64,000 nucleotides of DNA from Sebastes aleutianus (GCA_916700875.1 CAKAKS010000031.1:21315380-21379379); one strand, 5' to 3'. Positions 46,272 to 58,360 are shown, numbered from the stretch's first letter. Made by a program: numbers and translations. Notes: generated by a model from the sequence alone, not told the origin.

Positions 46272-49200
46272 ATGGCATTAGCCAGCGGTCACTGGCTGGA
46301 AAAGGAGATGAGGGGAGAAGCTCCAAGTCCCAGGTGGGTCACATTGTTTCCTACCATAATTAAGTGTATGACGGTCTGAGACTAGACTGATGATTCATGT
46401 GATGACATAAACTCACTCAAGGCTTGACGTAGATGAACTGGAAAAGATGTTTTATGTGTGGTGGTTGCTCATCCTTAGATCAACAGACTACCCATTCTTA
46501 TTCTGTCACAGACAGGGTCACGCTTTAGTTGTGGCAGGAAACGTCGCCTTTCTGTTCGGAGGAGCCTCCAGCATCAACCAAGAGGTGACTTTTTATTCAC
46601 TCATTTACACACAAAACATGGCCGAAACAGGGAATCTGGATGGTAATTTTTTTTCTTATTTATTTAGGAAGACAACACTGTTTACTTCAGCGACTTCTAC
46701 ATGCTAACAGGTAAAAAATAAAAGATGCAGTCCTGATTATATTGTAGCCTAATCTATGGAGGCCCAGAAGGTCTGAAATTATATTATTTTACCTTGTGTG
46801 TAGAAGATGTTTAAGGTACCCTGTAGAGTTTTTGAACTGTGGAGCAAAGTTTTACACAAGCAGGTCCCCCAATTTAGTTTGTTTGTTTGTGACATGATAC
46901 AATTTCTGCTTAAGGTTTCACACTATTTCACTGATTTGGAGCCGATGACGCAAAAAGTATTGATTAGAAACACTGAATGAAAAAGAAACCCTTAAAAAGG
47001 ATAAAAGTCATGAGGTGACATTAATATATTCTAAATGTATAGATTTATTTATTTATTTTATTTATTTATTTTCTAAATGTTTTCTACATTATATTTGACC
47101 TTATTTATTTATTCAAACATCCATTCCTCATTAAGTCATATTTGGTCCTCCATACCACATCACACTGTTGCTGTTATAAAGCTGAGCTGCTGTGACTTAA
47201 AAGTAAACTAATAACCAGAGTTTTTGTTGTTGTTTATAGTTTCTCCTGATGATGTGACATGGGAGGAGATTCCTCAGAGCGGAGAAGTTCCCCCAGCCAG
47301 AGAAGGACACACTCTTTGGTAAACTACAGCACTGTTTTGCTTTTGTTGGCCTAGAGAACCAAGACAGTGAGCTGAAAAGCTGTGTGGAGATGTTGATTCT
47401 CGATGCAATCAAAAGTACTGTACAGTACAGCGGTGACAAAATATAATAAATTCACTAATGCATTTTTATTCATAGCTTCATCTTGCTTTCCTTTTAAGTG
47501 TTGTGAAAGGGAAGCTGTATCTGTTTGGAGGAGCGTCCACCCCCGACGCCCCTGAGTGTCTCCCAGGAGTCTACAGCTTTGATATAGGTGAGAATGTTAC
47601 AGCAGGTTTGTGCTAATGCTTTTGTTGTTGCTTTAATGTTACATTAAGGAAGAGTAAAATAAAGCCCAACAGCACTGTGATGGTATTTCCATTTTCTAAC
47701 AGTGTCTCTGACTTGGGATTGCTTAGCAGTCGGGGGCGTGGCCCTCAGGACCCTCAGACACAGCTCCGTTGCTGTGGGAGACAACATCTACGTGTACGGA
47801 GGCATTATGGGAGGGAATCCAACTGACGATCTCATGGTCTTCAACACAGGTCCATACATCATCATCATCGTCATCTTGATTAAAGGACCATTCTTTTGCT
47901 TTTTAATGTTTTACCCTATTCCCTACAAATCTAGAGTACTCTCTAATTTTCCAATCAGCTTTTAGACTGAATTACTTTCTTCTTCATGTCTATGAAATTG
48001 AACTTTCAAAGACTGACCTTTTGATTGTGTCATTTATTTCAGCGTCTCTCACCTGGACGCCGGTAAAAACTAGCGGATCGCTGCCTCCTGCTCTGTAAGA
48101 CACTTATTATCAGTTTCACAAAGGGAGGATTTATTACAGGAATGTTGCATTGTATTATATTAAAATGCACGGGGGTTGTTGCATCTCATCAACACTGACA
48201 ATAATTTTGTTTGTGTGTTTATTGTATGTGTAGGTGGGGTCAGAGTTTTGCTCTGGTCGGAGATCAGGTGTTCATGTTTGGAGGTTTTGAAGCAGGTGGA
48301 GACTTTTGTAAAGACTTCCATGGTCTCAACACAGGTAAACACTGATTCGGATAATACAGAAATATATAGAAAACATCGGAGGGATTGTCAAGTGGTTTGT
48401 ATTTTCATTTATAAGTTCAGGTAGCACATACTCTGCCAGTTGTAGTTAAAGTTTATTCTAAATATCCCAGTATTTATATTTTCAAAAAAGATATTAAATG
48501 GAATATAATATAATATAATAAATAGCGCTGTCAAAGTCATTGTGATAATAACGCGTTAATGCAACTTTGTTTTAATGCCACTAATTTTTTTAACGCATTA
48601 ACGCAACTTCCGATTTTTAGGTTGTAGCGGGCTCAGTGTTAAAGCTAGAATTTGCCCACTCCCATGTTGATAAATTAAATACTTGACAAATCTCCCTTGA
48701 AGGTACATTTTGAACAGAAAAAAAATTGTAATTAATCACAATTTACTATGGACAATCATGCGATTAATCGCCATTTATATATTTTAATCGATTGACAGCC
48801 CTAATAATAAATGATTTCACTTCAGTGTAGTCAGTTCTGGACTTCCATACAAGTGTAGTTCTTTAAAAGTTTAACACACCCTAACATTAAACAGTCTGAC
48901 TTGTGATATCTACTGTTATTCAGTAGTCTCTGACTCCTGACCTTTGTGTTTCGACTGTTTTAGAGAACTTGGTGTGGCAGAAATGGGAGGTGAAGGGAGA
49001 ATCACCTGCAGCCTGCAGCGGACAAACACTGACTGCACACCATGATAAAGTACACACACACACACACACACACAAGGTGCTTTCAGACAGCGAGTGGTTG
49101 CCGCAGCAGCAGCAACGAGAGGGAGGGCGGCTGTCGCTTTCCTGAACGCTCTGTGCAACTGCATTCAGAGTTCATGATGTTCCAACTTTGTTTCCAACCT

Positions 49201-51688
49201 TTTTTCTGCGGCTGGCTGTGTTACCATGGCAACCACAGAAACTACAGCAAGGGTGTCTGTCATTCCTGAATGATTCAACCTCCTCGGAACAGATCCACGG
49301 TTAAATGTTGTCACATGAATGGATTATTTCTTTGTTGTTGTTGTTTTTTTGATCATGTTAAATATTCCTCAGTTTTATCAGCTCCATTAACATCTTTCAA
49401 TATTAGTAGAAAAAGTTAATTGATCATTTTAAAAATGCATCAATTATGTAATAAATTCTATTTAGCCACTTATTCCATTGGCACACTTAAGCCTCCATAG
49501 GTTCTTTATAACTGTATTTCAAGTTTATTTTGTCATTCCAACTATAAAAATACCGCTGAATGACATATTGTATCATTGTAGAGCAGGGTATTAAAACCAG
49601 CAAAGGAAATCAACGGAGATGCATACATTAATAGAAGTAGCTGTCCATTTACAGTATTTCTCCATTGTTCATTGTTGTTTTGATTATACTGAATTTAATT
49701 TCCCCCCTATGTTTAATCCCATGGAGGATATCTACTTGTTTGGTGGCAAAAGCACAAATGAAGACGGCACGGTGACGTCTTCCAATGAAATCCATAAACT
49801 CAGTATTTGTGAGTGAGGCGCTGCAGATTAACTGACAAATTAATATATGAATTATTGTAAAGAAAGTCCTCAAATATTTCACATTGTGTCTCTGCAGCTA
49901 AGATGAAGTGGAAGGTTCCTCTGTACGTCGGGATTCCTCCGGCCCGACGCCACGGACACACTGCCTTCATCCTCCACAGCCATGTCAGTGTGCTGCTAAA
50001 TATTTGAGACTTTATGTTTATTATTGTCATGTCTAATAAGATAAAAAAAAAAACATATTTTTTTTCTGGTTGACAGCTGTATGTATTTGGAGGGAAGAAT
50101 GAAGAGCAGGAGTTTAATGACCTGAAGGCGATGAAACTCATTAACCCCTCAGAGAGACAACCAGGTACATTATTCATATTTATTTTATTAATATACTAAT
50201 ATATAAGGGCGTAGAGGCTGCAGCAGAGCCAGCCCTAGGTATAGGTGGTATAGGCGAATCATAGGGGCGGCATCCATCCATACCCTAAATATAACTTTTA
50301 CTGTTTTTTACTGATACTATTTTAATACTATTATTTCGAAATAGTACAAAAAAAAAAGCCAACAACAACATACAAACAGACAGAAAACAAACTTTTTCTC
50401 CACAGTGATGAAGGAGATTCTGTCAGAGTTTGGTCTGCAGGGAGTCAGCCACAGGTCAGCAGCTGCTGTACACACCTGTGTTTCTGTTCCATCCTTGTGT
50501 GTGTAGTGTGCGTTTGCAGTTTCAGCCTCATGTCACGCTCTGTTTGAGTCTCATCTCTCAGTTTTAACACTTTGGTTTCATTCTGGTTGTGACCGTTAAC
50601 AGCTTCACGCCCACGAAGGTTCCCAACGTTCGCTACGAGCTGAGCGACTCTGCTCCCTTCAACCAGTCCAGGAACACAGCAGCTAATGCACAGGTGGCAG
50701 TCGTCCTGGTAGTTGATAATAGCCTACTGTCTGCTCACACTAATAATAACTCAGGAAATGTAATGTTTCCTCCTGCAGGCGATGGTCCACAGAGACTTCA
50801 GTACAGTTCGAGATCAGGCCATGAAAATGATCCAGACAGCCTTCACTCTGCTGGACCAGGAGTTCCAGAAACTGGATCGGTACATACATGTTTATTTTGT
50901 GTTTTACATATTTACATCAGACCACAAATATCAATACAAGTAAAAAGAATGTTTTACATAAACGCAACTTCAGTAGAAAACAGTTGAGGTCACATCGAAG
51001 AAATCATCTGGTTGACTGATTAATTTACTCTGAATATCCATATAACTACCAAAAATTGTATTGATTTCTTTATGGCTAAATTTCTATTTTCCAGAGAGAA
51101 GTCAGAGTTGTCTCAATCTGCTGCTGCTCTGCAAAGAGAGAAAGAAGCTCATGAAGCCTGCAGACAACAACAGCAACAGGTTCACCACTTCCTACGATCA
51201 AATCTCAACCATAGTCTAATACATCTAATTCCTAAGACTTAACGCTGGGGGGAGGCAGATTATTTTTGGCATTATTGGGCAAAAATTCCATGATAACATT
51301 TCAGCACATTGTAATACAAGACAAGACCGTCTTCCTTTTTTGGGTTGCTTTGCAGTGTAGGCACTTGTTGCTAATGCTGCAATAGTAACTTTTCCTGCAG
51401 GATATTCCGCCGTTGAATCAGGCTTTCACCATCTGAAGGGATCTGCATGTGCATCTGTATTTGCAGCCAATAGGAACGCTCTCTCTCTCTCTGAAATGAG
51501 CTGTGATTGGTCAAAGTCTCCCGTCACAGGCTACATTTTCCAAAGCCTGAAAACAGAGCCATGAGGAGGTGCAGAAGTCTAGTTTCTCTCAGAACACTTA
51601 AATTAAAATATGCTGAAAGGTTTTAATGGAATTTTTGCCCAAAGATGCGAAAAAAAATTCTGCCTACTGCAGGTTTAAGTTTCGTGTT

Positions 51689-51744
<56 letters not shown>

Positions 51745-52440
51745 AGGAGCTGCAGGAGATGCTGGACAGACATCGCTCTCAGAATGAGGCGTGGCTCCGA
51801 GCGAGAGCCGAGGAGAACGATCGAGAGAAGAGGGAGCTCTGTAGACTCAGAGTCAGTAAATACACACACACTCACGCTACCTTTTTCCATTTCCTGTTGT
51901 ACAGACTTTCTGTCTGGTTGCTGTACAACAAAAGGTCCTCAGGAAGATGTCTTTATTAAGAGTAACCTGCACATCACATCCCCCACCCACTCCCTTTATT
52001 TTGGTCATGTATCTTCTCGCTAGTGTTTTCTTGTTCACTGCACAATGCGTCCTTAAAAAGATATTCATAGTACTCTGTTGAAGGCCTTGAAAGGAAACAG
52101 TTTTTTCGATTATTTCCAAATAAAATTCACCAAAATGATCTCGACACAAGGTGATTCTTTAAATAAACACATTGCAAGACTTGTCAGAACTGAAACTGAA
52201 CGGTTGAGTCTCACTAAACGCACTAAACGAAGCCTCAGCACCTGGCCGGGTCATCAGTGACACACTGTGATACATACGGGAGCATTACATTTAAATTAAC
52301 TCTCTCCTCTGTCTGTGTGTCTGTCGGGTCCTCAGGAGGAGGTGTTGCAGGAGCAGGAGAGGCTGAAGGAGGAGCAGAACAGCATCCAGAAACGCAGCGA
52401 ACATCTTCTGTCCATCATGCAGCAGTTCAAGGGAATGTGA
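46272..52440 (+). CDS. krcp: Kelch-repeat protein with C-terminal coiled coil (krcp-like)
   Basis: Eighteen plus-strand coding exons: 46272-46333, 46512-46584, 46668-46710, 47240-47318, 47499-47587, 47703-47849, 48043-48094, 48234-48334, 48964-49049, 49727-49808, 49898-49983, 50077-50164, 50406-50454, 50603-50693, 50779-50879, 51095-51179, 51747-51851 and 52336-52440. They give 507 residues. Six kelch repeats fill about residues 1-330, seen as hydrophobic-GG strands (FLFGG, LYLFGG, IYVYGG, VFMFGG, IYLFGG, LYVFGG), each with a conserved Trp and Pro-rich loop, as in a six-bladed propeller. From about residue 377 the protein is Glu/Lys/Gln-rich with heptad spacing (MVHRDF...QEEVLQEQERLKEEQN), a coiled coil to the C-terminal FKGM. 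The propeller resembles RABEPK (Rab9 effector), but that protein lacks this coiled coil. Fish databases use krcp for such a protein, and I assign it from memory. It is probably a protein-binding scaffold. Confidence 0.82.
48527..48803. mobile_element. GGCTGTCAA-terminal inverted-repeat element in a kelch-gene intron
   Basis: Begins GCGCTGTCAAAGTCATTGTG and ends TTAATCGATTGACAGCCCT, so the ends are inverted. The interior shares GACAAATCTCCCTT and AGGTACATTTTGAACAGA with 31706-31940. It is a short non-autonomous element. Confidence 0.7.
51240..51676. mobile_element. Fold-back (long inverted repeat) element in a kelch-gene intron
   Basis: The left arm (GAGGCAGATTATTTTTGGCA, then GGGCAAAAATTCCATGATAA and CATTTCAGCAC) is the reverse complement, with mismatches, of the right arm ending TTCTGCCTACTGCAGGTTTA. 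Arms are about 80 bases around a 280-base centre. No ORF. Confidence 0.7.
51695..51743 (+). repeat. (TG)n microsatellite abutting a splice acceptor
   Basis: About 24 TG units running directly into TCAG, the acceptor of kelch exon 51747-51851. The usual polypyrimidine tract is replaced by the TG array. Confidence 0.9.
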
Positions 52441-52530
52441 GATAGATAGAGGACCGGTATTACCTGAAAGAGAAAAAACTAAATCCTCTTTATGTATTAA
52501 ACTTTCCTTCAATTAAAATATATTGCAAAA
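52441..52530 (+). terminator. 3' UTR start and candidate poly(A) signals of the kelch gene
   Basis: After the TGA at 52438-52440, ATTAAA occurs at about 52496 and again at about 52513, both accepted variants of the poly(A) signal. The cleavage site cannot be seen directly. Confidence 0.4.
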
Positions 52531-52766
52531 TAATAATAATAATGTTAAAAAAAAGTTTGTATCTTGTATTGTTGAGCGTACAACAGCTGATCATAACACT
52601 GTAATAGAAAAACATCATTTGACTGATTCATTGAGTGGTTAGGATATGAGAATTTCATAATAAACCCTGACAAAAGTCAGACTTCCAACAACGTGTGCAT
52701 TTTCCTATAAATGTCCAGCAACATGTGACTCACCTGTCAATTTCCGCTACAGTCTTTTCAAAATAA

Positions 52767-53350
52767 AACTACTTAGTTAAGTTTAGGAAAAGATCGACTT
52801 GATTAGGTTTAGGCAACAAACTATTTAGTTAGGTTTAGGAATATATTGACTTGGTTAGGTTTAGGCAACAAAGTACTTAGTTAGGGTTAGAAAAAGATCG
52901 ACTTGGTTAGGTTTAGGCAACAAACTACTTAGGTTTAAAAAAAAAAGATCGACTTGGTTGGGATTAGGCAACAAACTACTTAGTTAGGTTTAGGAATAGA
53001 TTGACTTGGTTAGGATTAGGCAACAAACTACTTAGTTAGGTTTAAGAATAGATCGACTTCGTTAGGATTAGGTGATAAACTACTTAGTTAGGTTTAGGAA
53101 TAGATCGACTTGGTTAGGCTTAGGCAACAAACTACTTAGTTAGGTTTAGAAAAAGATCAACTTGGTTAGGCTTAGGCAACAAACTACTTAGTTAGGTTTA
53201 GGAATAGATCGACTTGGTTAGGCTTAGGCAACAAAACGACTTAGGTTTAGATTAGATCGACTTGGTTAGGCTTAGGCAACAAACTACTTAGTTAGGTTTA
53301 GGAAAAGATTGCGGTTTGGGTTAAAAAGGTTAGGGTTAGGGTTAGGTTTA
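52767..53350 (+). repeat. 52-bp minisatellite of TTAGG-like motifs ending in telomere-type hexamers
   Basis: About ten tandem copies of a unit containing ACTACTTAGTTAGGTTTAGG, AAAGATCGACTTGGTTAGG and TTTAGGCAACAA, with a period near 52 bases. The array ends in a canonical run GGTTAGGGTTAGGGTTAGG at 53329-53346. Units differ by AAA/ATA and TTTAGG/TTAGG changes. Confidence 0.88.
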
Positions 53351-54194
53351 GCTTAGCCTAACTTGAATACGGAAGTTATGTGACAAATAAACACAAACAC
53401 AAACACCCGTCTCCTGGGCGAAAGTCCTGAGAAATAATAGTCCTGAAATAGAAAATGTTGCTGTCGAGACACAGAATGTATCACAACTTATTTTATTAAT
53501 TGAACAACTGGCTGAATTGTTACATGTCTGTCTGATTGCATTTCTGCATGTCTCTCTATGTGTCTGTCTGTTTCCTATCTATCTATTAAGTCTGTCTGTG
53601 TGTCTACCTGTCTCATATCTCTCTGTCTCTCTGTCTCTCTTTCTGTCCGTCTCCACCACTGTCGCATTCAACAGCAGGACGGATCACTATTAAGCAAGGA
53701 GAAACAGCGTAATGCGCCAGTCGGTGCCCTTGTATTTCCTCTCGGTTTCAGTATTTGGCAGAGCGAGGCAGGGCGGGGAGAGAGTGTCATCTGGCAGCAA
53801 TATAACCGGAAGTGAGGCGATTAAAAAAATAAGAGCTGTGTGTTTGACTTCATGTTATGGTTATAGACCTATAGAATAATCCAATTCTTTCTCACCTCTT
53901 TCATATTTATTGTCAGTATTTCTCAGTGTTACTTTGTATTTTCTCATTTGTTTATTAATTAACTGTAGCGCAAACTCTGCTTTAGATTTTTTTTCAGTCA
54001 AATAAGTTGGCAATGTGATGATGTGAAATAAGCAGTTTCACATAAAGCATTAGTTGACGTTATCATATAAATGAAAAGCATTTAATCAATTCATTATAAA
54101 TTCATTAAAAACAAAAAAAAGTGTGCATTAAAATAAAACAGATGATTTGAAAAACGGAAAGGGGGATGCAATAGAAAAAAATGATTTCACAGTT

Positions 54195-54615
54195 CTTAAT
54201 TATAGGCTACAGAAGCATTTTGTTATTGTGTAATTCAGTGTGGTTTTAGTGATAAAGCTGTTCTGTTGCAAAGACAGATTTAGAGAGGAGTCATCAATTA
54301 ATAGAAGCAAAATGGGTGAAAGCGGAATCCTAACTTCAAGAATGTCACTTAAGGTGAGAGATATTTGCTTCCAGAATTGAGACACATCATGGCATCTCCA
54401 GTACATATGCATGAATGAACCCAGAGCACCAGATGGACACAGATCACAATTGGGAGATGTAATGATCTTCATAGAGTGACGCTTTCTAGGGGTGAGGTAC
54501 ATCCTGTGGGCAAATTTATAGTGTATTAATTGATGATCTGGATTTTTAGATGTACCAAACAAATTTTTCCACACCGTGTCCCAGGAAACCTCTTCATAAT
54601 TTACATCCATTAAGT
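54195..54615 (-). mobile_element. L1-type LINE fragment, C-terminus of ORF2
   Basis: The minus-strand frame 54200-54610 reads SWDTVWKNLFGTSKNPDHQ, HYKFAHRMYLTPRKR, a CDLCPSGALGSFMHMYWRCH segment and FWKQISLTLSDIL. This is the zinc-knuckle-like tail of L1/Tx1 reverse-transcriptase proteins (CxxC...H...C). The reverse transcriptase core is absent, so it is a truncated dead copy between the kelch gene and spindlin. Confidence 0.85.
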
Positions 54616-55099
54616 CCCTACGCCATGCAACTTATACTGATAAAACTTTAAATGGTACAGAAATAAATGTGTAAAGTTTAGAAACAATCCCTCGTGTTAA
54701 TCCCACTGAAACCAATATTAATAAAAGCATATTTTCTTTTCTTCTGTACTGTTTATTTTGTATGTATTTCATTGTTTTTATTGGATTGTTTTCCACTGTT
54801 TGGTTAGGTTTTTCTGCACATTTTGTGTATTTCTTGTTGTTGTTTAACTTTTGTTGTATTTTTAAAATTATGTTAGCTTAGATTTTTCTTCCTTTTTTGT
54901 TATTGTTTTTTTTTTCTCCTGGGGTTGGGGGGAGGTCCTTTGTATAAGCCTGTGGCTTCCTGACCTCTCCTGACACATTTCTTGTTTTGTTTTCATTGAC
55001 TGGTTTTTGTGAAGTTTTATATATATATCTTAAAAAAGTATAACTTTTGAAGAAGAATATAGTAACTGGTCACCATGAACCAAAGGTTTATTGTGAAAG

Positions 55100-55264
55100 G
55101 CTTCACCGGAAGTGTGGTGTTTCCTCATGTCTACCTTAACCCTCCTTGGTGAGATGGCTGTGGAGTCTCTGCTGGTTCCTGTGAAGTCGAAACGGACTCT
55201 GTGGACAGACAGCAGGAGGCGAGAAAACCCGCCGCAGTCCTCCATTTTTTAAAAATAACAACGG
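55100..55264 (+). promoter_or_regulatory. Candidate spindlin promoter and first non-coding exon (distal)
   Basis: ACCGGAAGTGTGG near 55105 is an ETS/GABP-type site, common at TATA-less vertebrate promoters. The following sequence runs to ACAACG before GTAAGA at 55265, a near-consensus donor. A 71-codon minus-strand frame (55030-55245) overlaps it but matches no family I know. Assignment to spindlin is by position. Confidence 0.4.
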
Positions 55265-55329
55265 TAAGACAGAAAACAACAATAATGCACCTGTCTCTTT
55301 ATATATATAGTTTTATATCAGCTAGTCAG

Positions 55330-55501
55330 CCCTGCAGGTAACAACAGCTCCACAGCAGCAGCACACACTGTAGCGCTCGTTTTGTCGGTGGCGTTCTCCC
55401 GCCGACGGTTGTGTCTGGCGGGGGAGGGGCGGGGGGATAGAGCAGCAGCAGCAGACGGAGAGAGACCGAGCCCGGGCTGCAGCCGGTCCTTTCTGTCTTG
55501 G
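55330..55501 (+). promoter_or_regulatory. GC-rich candidate spindlin first exon (proximal)
   Basis: The most GC- and CpG-rich stretch near the gene, with GCAGCAGCAG and GAGGGGCGGGG (Sp1-like). It ends TCTTGG before GTATGT at 55502, a plausible donor. It could be an alternative first exon to 55100-55264. Confidence 0.4.
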
Positions 55502-55584
55502 GTATGTGTCTGCGTTTGCTGCAGAAATGCTGTCGGACAGTCCCTCTAGTTGTCCACTTCGTCCCTGTATCCGCCCCCCTTTTT

Positions 55585-57137
55585 CCTCCTCATCTGGGGC
55601 TGCAAATAATAGTAGCGAGCAACATGGCTGACACTGGCCCTGCAGAACCTGCGTTTGTCAATGCAGATGATGACTGTATGTTTATTTTTTTTATGTTTAT
55701 TTTTTTTATGTTATGCAAACTTGCAACCTCATTGACACTGACAGCTGCAAAAATGTAAGACATTAAATGATAAATAAGCTGTCAGTCAGACTGGAAGCAG
55801 TAAAAACCTTTATTTTTTTAACATGCAACATGCATGCATTTGCTGCATTTTTTTATTCTAATGCATTTATATAATATAGTAATAAAGGTGCATATACAGC
55901 CCCTGGCATTTTTCATGTTTGAAGTTGCTGCAAGCTGATTATAGAGTGCTCCAGTCTGGTGAGGGCAACGCCCCCTTTTACCAACTTCTTATCCAAATCA
56001 AAGCCACCTTTTTCTCCTCATCTGGGGCTGCAAGTAATAGTAGTGAGCAACATGGCTGACACTGGCCCTGCAGAACCTGCTTGGTCGTTTGTCAATGCAG
56101 ATGATGACTTTATATTTTTTATGTAGCCAGTTAGCAAGGTAGTGGTCAAACTAGCAACCTCATTGACACTGACAGCTGCAAAAATGTAATACATTAAAGG
56201 CTAAATAAGCTGTCAGTCAGACTGAAAGCAGTAAAAACCTTTATTTTTAACATGCAACATGCATGCATTTGCTGCATTTTCTTATTCTAATGCACATATA
56301 ATATAGTAATAAAGGTGCATACAGCCCTGGCATTTTTATTATGTTGAAGTTGCTGAAAGCTGATTAGGGCAACGCCCCCTTTTACCAACTTGTAACCAAA
56401 TCAAAGCAAAGGTCAACTGCAGTATGATCCTGCAGGTACAACAAGTACATAACCCCACCTGCTCATCTCCCACTGAAACAGAAACTAAAGATTAGAGTAG
56501 TAAAAGATTGTTGTTTTGTCTGTTTTTTGGTCTACTTGCAGTACCCGAAACTGTTATTCCAACATTTTCTGCAGTACGTCTGTGAAGATGAAAATCTGCA
56601 ATGAAATGCTTGATTTTCTTTAAAGGAACAGCAAGGTGGTGGTCAAACTAGCAACCTCATTGACACTGACAACTGAAAAATGGAAAGACATAATAAGCTG
56701 TCAGTCAGACCGAAAGCAGTAAAAACCTTATTTTTTTAACGTAGAGTCTGGTTTTGACACAGATGCATGTTGCATTTTCTTATTCTAATGCATATATAAT
56801 ATAGTAATAAAGGTGCATATACAGCCCTGGCATTTTTCATGTTAAAGTTGCTGATTAGAGAGTGCTCCAGTCTGGTGAGGGCAACGCCCCCTTTTATCAA
56901 CTTGTAACCAAATCAAAGCAAAGGTCAACTGCAGTCTGATCCTGCAGGTCCAACAAGTACATAACCCACCTGCTCATCTTCCACTGAACAGAAAGTGAAG
57001 ATTAGAGTAGTAAAAGATTGTTGTTTGTCTGTTTTTGTCTACTACTTGCGGTACCGGAAACTGTTATTCCAACATTTCTGAAGCACGTCTGTGAAGATGA
57101 CAATCTGCAATCAAATGCTTGATTTTCTTTTAAAGGA
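55585..57137 (+). repeat. Tandem duplication (three partial copies of a roughly 620-bp unit) in spindlin intron 1
   Basis: CAACATGGCTGACACTGGCC occurs at about 55620 and 56048. CAACCTCATTGACACTGACA occurs at about 55724, 56156 and 56653. GGGCAACGCCCCCTTTTA occurs at about 55964, 56366 and 56879. CAAAGCAAAGGTCAACTGCAG occurs at 56401 and 56915. Copy 1 spans 55585-55998, copy 2 56013-56632 and copy 3 56633-57137, each with its own indels. Confidence 0.85.
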
Positions 57138-57410
57138 ACAGTTCACCCAAATCACAATAAAATCATGCTATCACATTAACACAGTTTTGTTTTTTATTTA
57201 AATGATTTTGAGATATCTGCCTCTGTTATTTTGCCATCACCACCCCAGTACAATGGAAATTATTATGATAAAGAAGGAGTTTTGTTTGTGGTGAACACAG
57301 CATTGAAACATGATAAAAAACATTTTGACTAACTCAACATTTAATTATTTTTTTTTAATTAACAGTTTTGGCATATGTGCTTTAGTAAAAGATAATTCTC
57401 AGGACCAATG

Positions 57411-57614
57411 CTGCAGTGTAACATAGATGGTAGCTATAATGTTTCTATGGTTACAGCTCTGCTACAGTGTAACATGGATGTTCGCTGTAATGTTTCCATG
57501 GTTACAGCTCTGCTTGTGTAGCATGGATGCTAGCTATAAATGTTTCCATGGTTACAGCTCTGCTACAGTGTAGCCTGGATGCTAGCTATACATGTTTCCA
57601 TGGTTACAGCTCTG
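57411..57614 (+). repeat. 51-bp minisatellite, four copies
   Basis: Each unit holds TGTTTCCATGGTTACAGCTC (first copy TTTCTATGG) and GTAACATGGATG or GTAGCATGGATG. Units start near 57411, 57461, 57512 and 57562. Confidence 0.85.
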
Positions 57615-58360
57615 CAAAGATTATCTTTGACATTTGTGTACTGACATTTCTTGTTATTTGGCTTTTCTTAATATTGGATTTATTAAAAGTTTCAACCTGG
57701 CCATAACTCAAAGCAAACAGACTGGGGTGTAAACACCGAATGAGAACTTAAAAGTTTTGCTTTTTCAAAACAGAAACCTAATGGAAAGTTTTTGGCAGGT
57801 TGGGAGTTAAAGTAGTACTAGTCTTTTTTAAAACATGGAAACAGGAAAACTCTAGCTTTGTTGTACTTGTTGAATCACGGCGCTGAAGTCTGAAGGTCTC
57901 AACAGTTTGGGCAGCGTTGGGACTTGATGTAATCCAGATGTTTTGGGGGAGACCAGAGGGAAACGTTCAGTGTTTGAGAGATTTTTCTCTGTGTGTGCAA
58001 AGAACAATGTCGTTTTGCTCCCAGCTTGGGACTGAGCTCCACCTCTCTGGTTTCACTACATTGAAGTTTTGTCTTGGACAGAATGAGTCTTTGCTGTCCA
58101 GCATCGCTCATGACAACAGACTAATCATGCGTTGCCCGTGGCAACGGGAGGGAAATCACCACTAGCTGCAGCCAAATCCTGCAAAATGTCTCTTGTGTTT
58201 CCTCAGCAGGTAGTCAGCTGTGAGACGGAGTCTGTTTGAGTTTTCAATGTGATGATGATCATCAGAACTTTTTGAGAAGCAGCAGAAGCATTTGTTATAC
58301 TATTGAAATTAGGGGTTGATGTGTTTTTTATGTGTTAAATGTACTAACAGTGCTGCAAAT

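Larger units (their letters stand above)
52531..55100. other. Intergenic region between kelch gene and spindlin
   Basis: Contains the minisatellite (52767-53350), CTGT-rich sequence (53530-53660), a CCGGAAGTGAGGCG motif near 53808, the L1 fragment and a T-rich segment at 54740-55020. No further exon was recognised. Confidence 0.5.
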
